Positions 21,550 to 31,879 of a stretch of 49,537 nt of DNA are shown here, piece after piece; the first letter of the stretch is position 1; each line of letters opens with the position of its first letter. The notes under the pieces are model-generated. The model was not told the origin of the DNA. It saw nothing but the letters and a program-made list of their open reading frames with translations, and did no database searches. The stretch spans positions 1 through 49,537 of the forward strand of contig JAENRP010000327.1 of assembly GCA_024741835.1 (NCBI GenBank), written 5' to 3'. Source of the stretch: Diplocarpon mali (Eukaryota; Ascomycota; Leotiomycetes; Helotiales; Drepanopezizaceae). A program made the position numbers and the translations under genes.

Positions 21550-21942
21550 TTGGCAAATAAATCTAAAAATATAAATAAAAAATATAAAAATAATAATACT
21601 AGGCCTATTGCCTTTTCCCCTTACAACTCCTCCGACCCCTCCTCCTTTACGCTTAAGGAGATAAGCTCTAACTCTATTCTAGAGCTAGAGCTCGCCTCTT
21701 ATCCATACCCCCGCCTAGAACAACCCCGACCTCCTTTTGCTGCTACTAGCGCTGCCCTACTAGCCGCTGCGCCCGACGCTACCCTTATTATTATAAACCC
21801 CCCTTCCCTTATAAGAGACTCTGCCGCTATAGCAGTCCGCTCTGCTAACGCAGCGATAGACCCTAGGAGGCCTAGTATAGTTCGACTGGATTGCTTTAAC
21901 CTTACTAGCCGAGATTTGATAAGGTCGCCGCGCTCCTATTAG
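21550..21942 (+). CDS. 130-codon open frame between pol and 3' LTR of the chromovirus
   Basis: This frame is intact in an element whose other frames are full of RIP stops. It begins MANKSKNINKKYKNNN, a Lys/Asn-rich start that continues pol-end sequence, and passes into a GC-richer Pro/Ser/Ala/Leu-rich section (...RPPFAATSAALLAAAPDATL...). No domain is recognised. It may stay open only because the frame is poor in CAA, CAG, CGA and TGG codons. Alternatively the coding strand is the other one: this is the 5'-ward continuation of the region that is antisense-coding in the inverted-LTR element. I lean to a non-functional relic. Confidence 0.3.
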   Translation: MANKSKNINKKYKNNNTRPIAFSPYNSSDPSSFTLKEISSNSILELELASYPYPRLEQPRPPFAATSAALLAAAPDATLIIINPPSLIRDSAAIAVRSANAAIDPRRPSIVRLDCFNLTSRDLIRSPRSY

Positions 21943-22227
21943 AAAGTCAGCGATTAATTCGATACTAATTCGAGTTGAACTTATAGCAACTATCGCCTAG
22001 ACCCCTTCCAGCTAGCTTACTATAGCCTTAGCTATAGAGTAGAGCTTCGCAAGGCTAGTACGCTCCAGTTAGGAGCAGCTAATCGGAGCCTTTATACTAG
22101 CTATTAGTAGGAGGTTAACGAAGATCTAGGCGCGCTAGACCGCCTCTTAACGGAATATCTTACGATTCCCTATCAAAACCGCATGCGCGTTGTCGTCGTC
22201 TTTATTATTATCCTCCTCTTACTACTA

Positions 22228-22560
22228 AAGAGCCTCCCCCCGCCACTCCTTAAAGGCCGCAGATAGCATTGCAAACTCCTTACTAATATAAGAGGGAAGC
22301 TATAAATAAGTATTAGTATAATTAAAACTTTAGACTTAATTCAAGGTACTTATAAGGATGCACTCTGCCTTTTGCTCCTAGTACTAGTAGCACTTCTTAC
22401 TACACTCCGATTCAAACTCGCATTTATACGCGATATTACGCATAAGACACCGCACGTATTAGTAATAATAAACGCAGTAGGCTACCGCAAGGGCGCCTAA
22501 TAGCAAAGGGATCGGCACTATGCGTATTAAATGCGATTCGACTCTAGACTAGGATAAACT
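22228..22560 (-). pseudogene. RIP-mutated copy of the antisense intron-containing ORF
   Basis: Read on the minus strand, this segment aligns with 13261-13569 of the inverted-LTR element across both exons and the intron. CCCCCGCCACTCCT matches at the 3' end, the mutated donor and acceptor are at matching places, and the CCGATTCAAACTCG section corresponds to the Cys-rich exon. Stops are now frequent. Its position 290 bp upstream of the 3' LTR, antisense to gag-pol, shows that the ORF belongs to the element family and not to the derivative alone. Confidence 0.5.
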
Positions 22561-22831
22561 TACTTATAGTAGTTAATAGTAGTAGTAGTAATTATTTCTA
22601 CTACTATACATTAGCCCTGCGCTATAATAGTAGGAGTAGGAGACCTATATAGTTATATATAGTTATTATACTAAAGAAGGAAGATCCTATAAGAGGAAAA
22701 ACAAATTTGAGTATATAATACAACTTACGCTAAACTAAATATAGAATAGTACCGTTTGTATAATAACGCGCTAAGTACATTACTATATAAAAATCGTTAC
22801 AACCTACTAACGCTTATAAGCAAGCGTTCTT

Positions 22832-22846
22832 AAAAGGGGGGGGTAG
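22832..22846 (+). promoter_or_regulatory. Polypurine tract of the chromovirus
   Basis: AAAAGGGGGGGGTAG directly abuts the 3' LTR start. Polypurine tracts prime plus-strand DNA synthesis during reverse transcription. Confidence 0.85.
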
Positions 22847-23163
22847 TATAATAGCTATACCCCTAATTGATACAATTACCTAGGAGTACGGCGTTTATAG
22901 CGTTTTAAGGTTTTATAATCTCGATTTAATATAGGGTTATTTCGAATCGACCCTAAAGGTGCAAAAGGATATTCTTATATAATATTACATAAACGGGCAA
23001 AGAGCCTTAAGCTGCTGATGTATATAAAGGGAGAAGGGCTCTCCTATAAGGAGGGCTCTCTAACTTCTTCATTTCCTTCGTATTAGACCTATAGAATACG
23101 CCTTTTGCACCACTTCTTGCTCCCATACTTGATCTCGCACTTCGGCGGTTCTATATCGTTATA
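22847..23163 (+). repeat. 3' LTR of the chromovirus
   Basis: 317 bp, the same length as the 5' LTR. Its outer ends are mutated (TATAAT for TGTAAC at the start, GTTATA for GTTACA at the end). Confidence 0.92.
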
Positions 23164-23168
23164 CTATA

Positions 23169-23420
23169 AGCCCTATAATAAGAACAAGAGCCCCTTAAGC
23201 TATTGCAAGTTTATATATATATACTAGTTATACTCTCCTATTTTATAGAACTTTTCCTCTCCCTCTTCTTTTCGTCTTATCGAGCTAGCAACCTTAAGCT
23301 TTTAGTATTTGCAGATTCTTGCCCTAGAGACTGTTTCCCTTCTTTCCTCCTTCTCTTGCCTAGTTCTTCTGACCTCTTAAGGCAGGGAATGGACTGATTT
23401 CCTAGCTTTTAAGTTCTAAT
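23169..23420. other. Short AT-rich spacer
   Basis: A 64-codon plus-strand frame (23203-23397) is Leu/Phe/Tyr-rich, typical of chance frames in pyrimidine-rich RIP DNA. No gene called. Confidence 0.4.
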
Positions 23421-25785
23421 ATACTAGAATACGCTCTTCCTACTTAGAAATAAGGTAAGAAGTTCGGAGGTAAAAGGGCTTTAGCTAGTTAATATAAAAG
23501 TGCCTTGCGATTCGTACGCTATTAATCTGCTTAAGCTTATATAATTTCCTATGCTCCCCCCCTTCTCTAGTGATTCGAAATAGGCCTCTTTAAGAAGGTC
23601 GAAGTTTTTAGCCAAAGGCTCTTGCGTTATATAGCATTACTATAGAGCTAGGGAGGAAGCTCTTCTCCTTTCTAATAAACCGCGCAGCGCTCCTTTTATA
23701 TAGCTCCTTTCTTTTATACTCTAATAGCGTCCTAACTTTGTCTTAGACACCTTCTTGCGTTATAATATACTTAAGAATAGCGTTGCTCTATGCTTTATAT
23801 AATTGCGAATCAGCTCCTTATAAGGCTTTAAGGAACCCTTAGTTAGTAAGAGTTTAGTAGATTATATATATATAGTAAGTAGGGAATGATAAATCGATAG
23901 AGGCTTTAAGCTAATAGCCTTAATAGATATTAAAAGGGGAGTATCCTAGGAAAGAGATCTCTCTAGCGTTTACTTCAAATAGCACCTTTTGCAACTTTTC
24001 TTCAAATAAGCCTTAAGACTTAGCTATCGCTTATTAGAAGATATTAACTGCCTTCTCTACTATACCTATACTCTTCTTAGATGCCGATAGGGAGTTAGTC
24101 TATAGGACTCCCCTCTTCCTAGCAAACTAGCGTACCTACTCTTTGAAATGACTGCCTAGATTGATATAGAAGCCGATAGGAACGCCCTCGGTCTGGAAAA
24201 GCCTTTCTAAGCTTCGAATAATATAAATAGAACTTAGTATAGGGCACGGAAAAGCCTAGATAAAGCGAGAAAAGTAATCGATAACTATTAGGATATGCTT
24301 ATACTCCTTTAGTATACTAGGAAAGGGTCTGCAAAAATCGGCGCCGAGAAGTTCTATAGGCCTAGAAACAACTACGCTCGATAGAGGTTATGATCTTTAA
24401 GCAGGACTATATTTTGCGCACTAAAGGCACCCTAAGATATATAAGGAAATATCCCTTATTATCGAAGGCTAGTAGACGTTTCTCAGCTTCCTAAGGGTAG
24501 TAGTAGAAGTAAAATGGCCTCCTTTATTATAAGTAGCAAATAGGGCATTAGAGATCTGGCCTAGGACTAAGCAAGCCTTGTATTTTCCTCTCTAGTAGTA
24601 CCAAAGAGTATTATTCTCCTATTTGTACTTAAGGCCCTTCTACTAGAGGCTCCTCTTTCCCACTTAGTCCATTCTATTAGAAAACTCCTAGTATAGAAGA
24701 TATCTTATCACCTTACTATATTAAGGGTATTATAGAAAGGCCTATAGAGCTTCTTATATCTTAGCATCTGCTATTAGGTCGGCATTTGCTAGCAGATATA
24801 TAATATTAGGAGTTATGGCTAATTTAGCTGGAATTCCTAAGAAGGGAGATATAAGTTAGAGGCCGATATCTAACTCTACTTCTACAACTTGGTAGAGAGC
24901 TGCTATAAACGATATATCTTCTTCTCTATTCCTAGTATATCCTAGCACCTTTAAAGGGTAAAGCATTTCCTATACAGTTCTTAGCTTTAAGTGTTTATTC
25001 TTAAGCAGTAGGTCGGCGATATCTTTAAATAGCTATTTATAGCCTCCTTTCCTATCTTTCTAAACCTAAACACTATTCCGATCTGCCGCTACTTATATAT
25101 ATCCGTATTTCAAGTAGTCTCCCTTATCACAATTGTCCTTTAGAAAGATGGTTCTTAATAAGGCGTCTACGACCTTATTTCTCTCGCCTTTAATATAGGT
25201 AATTATAATATTAAAGAGGCGTAGCTCTGCAGCCTATTAAGTATAGATTCCTTCTTATATAAAGCTTGAACTTAAGAAAAAGGTAAGCGGCTAATAGTTA
25301 GTATAAATAATGCTAGTTTTCTCTCCCCTAAGGAAATAGTAGTATTTTCGGCAGAACTCGACAATAGTCAGAAGTTCTCGTTTATAAATGCTATACTACC
25401 TTTAGGTATAAGAAAAGGTAAAACTATTAAAAAGTATTAGTACTATAGCAGATTCCCTAGCTTAAAATTAGGTAATATAGCACCCTCTTGCGTAGCTACT
25501 CGCGTTAATATATATAAAGACCGGCTCTGATAGTATATGGCCAGATCGTTTAATAACTGCAAAGCAATACTCCTTAAGTAGTGAGAAGGAAAGGGCCTTT
25601 GCTTTTAACTACCTCTACTCCACTACTCCTATTAGGCAATTCAAAGGCCTTACTATCTCTGCGAAGTTCTTAGTCCAATTCCAGGTGATCTATATAGCGC
25701 CTAAGAATCGTCGTACCTCTATTGCGTTTTAAGGTATTAGCTAAAGCTTAATATTTTCCGATCTCTCTAGCTTTATAATAGTCTT
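23421..25785 (-). mobile_element. 3' part of a second, minus-strand Gypsy element, truncated within RT
   Basis: Reading the minus strand from 25785 downward gives the RT thumb (NAIEVRRFLGAI, then NFAEIVRPLN; about 25,600-25,785). RNase H follows (FIYINASSYARG, KRELLTIVEF, then VVDALLRT; about 25,130-25,560), and then an integrase core (VIDYFSRFI and GVPIGFYINLGSHF; about 24,120-24,380). RIP stops interrupt every domain. The RT palm is missing: the sequence stops at 25,785, exactly where the Copia LTR-like repeat starts, so the remainder probably lies beyond the right end of the window. No 3' LTR of this element was identified between 23,169 and 24,100. Confidence 0.75.
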
Positions 25786-26170
25786 TATAGGTTCTATACC
25801 GGTAATCGATATTCATATGAATATAATTAAGTACTTATTATTAAAAAGAATCTATTATAATATCTGTCTATCTCTATATAACCGAGATAGTACCTTTATA
25901 CTTATAAATATCCTCCTTCCTATAGTCCCTCCTAGCCGTATATAGATATCCTTCTAAAGTCCTCCGGCTAAATAGCTGTAGGTTCTATACCGGTAATCGA
26001 TATTCATATGAATATAGTTAAGTACTTATTATTAAAAAGAATCTATTATAATATCTGTCTATCTTTATATAACTGAGATAGTACCTTTATACCTATAAAT
26101 GTCCTCCCTTTTATAGTCCCTCTTAGCCATATATAGATATCCTTCTAAGGTCCTCTGGCTGAATAGCTGT
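25786..26170 (-). repeat. Tandemly duplicated ~191-bp LTR-terminal segment
   Basis: Two head-to-tail copies (25790-25980 and 25981-26170) both begin GGTTCTATACCGGTAATCG and end AATAGCTGT. They differ mostly at C/T and G/A positions. A third copy starts at 49456-49461 and runs off the window end. The matching left edges of the first and last copies suggest the outer end of the minus-strand Copia LTR on the left and the inner end of its partner on the right. Confidence 0.7.
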
Positions 26171-28029
26171 TTGAAATATATATGAAACCCCTTATATCGC
26201 ATATGGTATAGCTATATAAGATGACCTTAAGAATAAGGACAGCTTACCTCCTATATAAGAATCTGTATACTAATACTAGCAGTACTTTCTTTTAAAAAGA
26301 CCTTTTCAACTCGCATAAGGAAGTATATAGAATAGGTATATAATAGAGGCAGATTAGTAGCAAATAATCAAATGGTAATAAAGAATAAAATAGCAAAGAC
26401 AAATAGCTTAATAGCAAAAAAAGGTATAACAAGTGATAAGGATAGTATATAGGAAGTAGAATAGCAAAGATAAGGTCAAATAGTAAAGAGGGAAAGGAAA
26501 GGTATTTAAGTAATAGAAGCAATCTAAAGTCTTTATTCGAGCCTTATAGTAGTGCGATTATAGTCCAGTTGCGTTTTAATAGGTTTGAGACTCTTTATTA
26601 AAGAGTCATCTGGAGTTGTAATCTATTATAGCTATAAATTATAATAATCTATAAAAGGGAAAAGAGGGGCCTTTAAGAAGGCATATATATTAAGCTTCCC
26701 TCCTCCTTTAATCTCTCAACTCTAACTCCCACTTCTTATAAGTAGGTCGATTCCCCTTCTTACTTTTAAGTTGATTAACCCTTTAATAGATCTTATCTTA
26801 TATTATCTTATTACTAATATTATTATTATTAGTAAGTGCCCTAATAGTTGGCCGACCCCCTTTGATATATATATTGCTGACTTAGATAGTACTCGAATGC
26901 AACTTAAAAGATCTGCCTAAGGCCTTTTAAATACTATGCGTATATTATACGCATATGATATTAAAAAAGGAGGCTAATAAGAATAATACCGGCTATATAT
27001 ACGCCTTTAATACTCTTACTTTTAAGAAGTATAACTACTATATTACGCAATAGGCAAAGTATATCTTAGTAAGTGCCCTTTAATATCCTCTTACTTTAAT
27101 AACCTTTAATAGATATTCGTTTTAAATACCTATCTAAGCTTAAGATAAGTATATTATCCTTTAAAATGCTTAAGTTAGCGGTAATATTAAAGCAATCTAA
27201 GAGATAGCCTAAATCCTATTTAAAAAGACTTAGATATAAATCTCTATAGTCCCGAAGACTTAAGATGTCCTTTAGCTAGCCTAGCTAAATAAAGCTTATG
27301 CCCTTTACTATAGTATCGACCTTGCGAACACTTAGTAAGCTATAAGTGCCCTTGAATCTATCTAATATTAATAACTAACTATTTGCAAGATCTATTGCGT
27401 ACTGTCTAAGGTAATAATATTACCCTTAGGCGTCTTAAAACTTAAGGCGCTAAGGTGCTCGGCTCCCTTTAGCATATAAAGAGGCTATCTAGCTTAGCTA
27501 AAGGCCGCTCTTAAGCTCTCTTTAATAATATCTGCCGCTAAAAGGGCAAGGGCAGATAGGTCCCTTTTAAAGGCTCTCTAAAGGGCAGGGATCTAAATCT
27601 TAATAATTTAGATAAACCGAATCTAAAGGAGATCGCAGCCGCTCTTACTTAAGTGTAAGCTTAAAAGGAGCAGGCCAACTTAATTGCTATTTCAAGTAAT
27701 AAGGCCTCTAGGACTTAAAGGGCTAAGGATCTACGCCCTAGAAATCCTAGTACTTAAGATAGGTACTTATTAAAGGTAGAATCATTAGTAGATCGTTATC
27801 TTTAGTAATATAATAATTGCTGCTTTGCTATAACCTCCTTCTTAAGTACTACTTAAGTGATAAAAAATGCAAGTACGCGCAGGTAAGTAAGAAAAGATAA
27901 AAAGAAGGTAGTAATAGCAAGTATAGGAATATAGTAAGAAAAGATAAAAAAAGAAGGTAATAATAGCAAGTATAGGAATATATCTTATAGTAAAATAAAA
28001 AAATAAAAAAAATTACTAATAGCTTATAA
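26171..28029. other. AT-rich RIP-mutated sequence, not assigned
   Basis: Lies between the duplicated LTR-end segment and the Copia RNase H. It may hold the rest of a long Copia LTR plus 3' non-coding sequence. The region 26,900-27,800 reads on the plus strand like decayed coding sequence (...ALKLSLIISAAKRARADRSL...), perhaps an older transposase or gag, but I cannot name it. A minus-strand 76-codon frame at 26292-26522 is Leu/Tyr/Ser low-complexity and not called. Confidence 0.3.
27886..27981. repeat. Tandem duplication of a ~47-bp unit
   Basis: AGTAAGAAAAGATAAAAAG... to ...GCAAGTATAGGAATAT occurs twice (27886-27932 and 27933-27981), with a few substitutions and two extra A residues in the second copy. 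Confidence 0.8.
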
Positions 28030-31000
28030 TTAAAAATATTAAATATTATTAATCTAGGACCTTTTTAGGTTTAGTTATGCCCTAATAGGCCTTTGTACCT
28101 ATCCCTCCTTCTTAATAGTTATCGAATTAGTATCTATTAGTTGCTAAAGGGCCTGATTTGGATTGGCTTTTATTATAGTATTAGCGGGGTTGCTAGTGCT
28201 ATTGATCTAATATATCTTTATAAGCTCCTTATTCTTATACGATTGTCAAATAGCTATTATATCGATTATTAATCGCTTCTCCTTTATAGTGCCCAATTTG
28301 ATAATACACTTATATAAGGAGAGGGAATCTGTATATATAACAGTAGGGAGGCGGGGTAGACTTAGCTTAGCTATTACTATATCGATTATTATAGCTATAG
28401 AAACTAGCATATCAATACCTGCTACTATAGCGTATAGTTTAAAGGCTAGTATAGCTCTTATCACTCTCTTACACTTTGTCAAGCTATAGTATAGAATATT
28501 GCCTTTTAAAGTAAACTGCGATTCTCCTTCCTCTTTTATAGCTAGTATAATAATATAGCCGATCTGCGAGCTTAAATCCTTATTATTAGTAAAAGATCTA
28601 TTAATAAATGCAAATAGCTTAGCGTTCTATAAATTAATAGCAAGGTAGGTTAGGCCTCTTTTAAGGTTGTTTCAGATCTATTTAAGTCGCTTATTCAAAT
28701 TCTCTATATCTTAAACTATTAGATCCTAGTATTAGGCTATAGCTAACAAATCGAAGGAAGCTTTTAGCTGGCAGATTATAGCTAAATAAGCTCCCCTTGC
28801 TCTTTGCTTTAGGTATTATTGCTTATAGCCCTCTTAAGAAGTATTAACTAGTTCCAGCCTTTGGCCTTAGCCCTTTTATTATATATGTACTATATCCCTT
28901 TCCTAAGAAATAATACACTTATTGAAAGCTAGTGATTTAGTGCTCGATAGGTATTATATTAGCTTTATAAGGAATCCTACCCTTTTGATCTTATCCTCCT
29001 CCTTTTTCAAGAAGTCTGCTTCTTTAAGTATTAAAGTATTATCCATTTATATTCCTACTATACTAAAAAAGGGAGAAGTGCTTAAGGTTAATAATAGATA
29101 AGGGTCATAAGTTGAGTTAGCTATATTAAGATTGCTGCGATAGTACTTATAGTAAGTGCTAAACTAATGATTTCCTAATTCGGGAATGCTATAGAGTAGT
29201 AGCACCACTTTAAAGACCGTACTTATAGGGAATAGCTTAGTAATATCTTATAAGAGAAATACAAATATATTGCATAATAGCTTTAAAGCTACTTAAGTAT
29301 ACGCTTATATAATATCCTATAGGCTGAGAATGCCCTTCTTGCCCTATTCTTTAAAGTATTCTTAGATTGATGCCAAAAGTGATATTAAAAGGCGTTAGCT
29401 TACTTATTAGATAGTTAAGGATTAAGTGATTATGCCTTCTTCCTTTTTACTAGTATCGTTCTAAGCCTATATAACTAGGCGTGATTTCTTAAATAGGTGA
29501 TCTATCTCCTTCCCTTTTATCTTATTAACTATTCTTAATTTAAAAATCCTCTTGCCTTTTATAGTAGGGTCATTTTTATTTATTAGTATAAATACCCCCT
29601 TATTTATTAGCCTTTAGTACTCCTTTAGGCGAGATTGCTAGAAAGGGCGCTTAAGAGTAGTAATCTTACCTTTTGCCTATAGCTTTTGCGATAGTTCCTA
29701 GTCCTTATTCTCCTTCTCTATTAGGAATACCTCTGATTTGGCTATATATAGCTTATTATCTACTCTAAAGGATATCTATATCTTAGTATTATAATTATTA
29801 TCGATTATAAGAAGGCTGGAAATAGGCTTAATAAAGGGAACCTCTACTCTTAATAATTGCTTATAGCTATTAAGTTGCGGCTTAACTAAGCGAGATAGCT
29901 CTACTTCTTTATTAACGTCAGTTGTATTCTACCCCCTTTTAATAGTTATTCGATCCTTAGGTTTAATTCCTTTAGTTTCCTTTAAGCAGTTTTCTTTATT
30001 ATCGATTTTAAATAGGCGTACGCTTATTAACCTAAAGTACTTTATTCTACTGCTAATATTGACTATATAGGTTTTGTTCTTTAAGCCTAGGAACTCAAAT
30101 AGGCCTATCTATCCTCCCTTCTCCTAATATACTAATACTAGGTCTTTCAGCCTTAAATTGTAGATATAAGTGGTTCTAAGGCTATTCCTTATACCTAAAG
30201 TATCGTTGACCTTATAAGTAGTATAGATCTTCCTAACTTCCTTTATAGCCTTTTTAATTATCGCTACCCTCTATTCTACTAATAGATTTAGTAGATCTAG
30301 TTCAATTAGCCTTAAATATGCCCTAAAAATGAGTAGGGTAGGAATTATCCTATTAGGCCCTATTATATCGTTAACTGCTTTAATAGCTATTTGCAGCCTC
30401 TTATTATCGCTCAATTAGGGCTATTTAGCTGTCATTATCTTAAAGGCATATTTTAAAAGGCGATAATACCGTTCGACCTTACTAATAAAGTGGTACGCTT
30501 CTATAGGAACTAGTTTAAGGGTTATTCCTATAGATCTTAAAGAGCTTCTAAACTCTGCTAAGTTGAAGTTAGTACTATAGTTATATATTATAAAATTAAA
30601 AGGTCTAATATACGTATCCAATTAAGCCAATTTAAGGGCTTAAAATACTACGTCGGCCGAATATGCTCCTATTCCCTTTTATAAGAACCTTACGGCTCTA
30701 AATCCCGTCGCTTTATTAACTATATAAAGGGCGTTCCTTCTACCAAACTAAGCAATATCGATATATATAATATAATTAAAGTCGATATTATCTTATAGCT
30801 TAAATCGGAATCTATAAAGAGCATTAGCGTAAAGTTGATAATATTAGCATATTTCCCTTACTCTTACTATAATACTAGAGTCAATGTTATAACCGGCCTA
30901 GTTCAAGAGGTATTTAAAGCGCTTTACTAAAGGATATCCGAATCTTTTATATAGCCTTCGGATCTCTATTTCTATTAAGTAGTATATATTAATTATACCC

Positions 31001-31346
31001 TTTAAAGTTATTAGAAGTTGCTTTATTATATCAAGTAAGAGCTATAGGTACCTATGTTTTTTAATAATTAAGTATTTTTCCTTACTGATTATAAGCAAAT
31101 TGCGCAGATTATTATATTTAGCTCTTATTTTATCAAGTTATTATAAGCAGACTAAAAACGGTATATCTGCCTTTACAATTAAGAACTCTATAAGGCCTGC
31201 CGGTATTTGAATAGTTGTCTTACCGATTGCATTTCGCAAACCTGCCCTAAAGGTAATTTTATACTTTTCAGCGCTAAGTAGAGCTAAAACTGCGTCCTAT
31301 ATATTTTATAAGGCTTTAAATTAATTAATTCCTCTTATATTTTTAT
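28030..31346 (-). pseudogene. Copia pol (integrase-RT-RNase H), RIP-inactivated
   Basis: On the minus strand, from 31,346 downward. Integrase about 31,000-30,420: ATGFRAVRFL, then YIRPFNFI, and LVPIEAYHFISKVERYYRLL, which preserves the conserved Glu (...KVERY). Reverse transcriptase about 29,450-28,600, with a DNTLILKEADFLKKEE stretch corresponding to the VDDTLILA-type active site, Asp changed to Asn. RNase H about 28,480-28,190: VIYTDSLSLYKC and LGTIKEKRLIIDI, a signature of fungal Copia elements. One piece (28246-28482) is still open for 78 codons. Copia pol is normally one frame with gag; here gag lies across the insertion at 47.1-48.9 kb. Confidence 0.8.
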
Positions 31347-31593
31347 TATAGAGACCTGAGATGGATAGGTCTTGTGATATATATCACATGATCGGCGTAG
31401 GCCGGTAGGAGGATAAAAGGGCCACCTTTTGTATATAGAGACAGCGCGTGTCGCTATAGTACTAAATATACTCTATACTTAGGACTTATCCCTAATATCT
31501 TATCTAGGAGAGCCCGCTTATAGTACTTCCTCCTCTTGTTTTTAAGTCTTCCCTTAGGCCTATTCTTATATTATCTCCTTTTTAAGTTTTATA
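31347..31593 (+). repeat. 5' LTR of the giant element
   Basis: 247 bp, TATAGAGACC... to ...AAGTTTTATA, a mutated TG...CA. It contains GGATAAAAGGGCCACC as a TATA-like core, followed by GTATATAGAGACAGCGC. Confidence 0.85.
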
Positions 31594-31879
31594 TTAGTGA
31601 CCTATATAAGGACTGATTTCTTAAGATTTCTATCCCTATACGACCTTATCGATCTCTTAGTTTATAGATAAGAGACCGGCCTTTGAAATACGTCTTTAAA
31701 ACACTTATAGCATTTTAATTAACTTTAAAACCCTTATCCTTAATCGCTTAGTTATTTAAAACTATCGATTTTCGTTTAGTAACTATTAATAACCTTAGAC
31801 TTTCCCTTTTCAGCTCTGCTCCGAAAACCCCTATTCTCTTCCTTAACTCTGAGATTTTCGGAATTTTCGGCTTCCTAGT

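Larger units (their letters stand above)
15610..23168 (+). mobile_element. Complete RIP-mutated Ty3/Gypsy chromovirus (7.55 kb)
   Basis: Two direct 317-bp LTRs (15615-15931 and 22847-23163) enclose gag, protease, RT, RNase H, integrase and a chromodomain, all on the plus strand and all broken by stops at former CAA/CAG/TGG/CGA codons. The bases CTATA flank both outer ends (15610-15614 and 23164-23168), an exact 5-bp target duplication. A polypurine tract with eight consecutive Gs lies directly before the 3' LTR. The pol order with integrase last, and the chromodomain behind integrase, place it in the chromovirus branch. An extra 1.3 kb follows pol. The two LTRs differ at many C/T and G/A positions, as RIP would produce. 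Confidence 0.93.

Noticed and set aside
26292..26522. 76-codon minus-strand hydrophobic ORF resembling a membrane protein
   Set aside because: Leu/Tyr/Ser/Pro low complexity expected from purine-rich RIP DNA read on the other strand. No start context and no homologous features.
25790..27981. CRISPR-like or satellite array
   Set aside because: Only two tandem units at each of two places, with no spacer structure, and a eukaryotic context.
28289..28489. 66-codon plus-strand ORF
   Set aside because: Antisense shadow of the Copia RNase H, whose minus-strand frame contains the family signature TDSLSLY.
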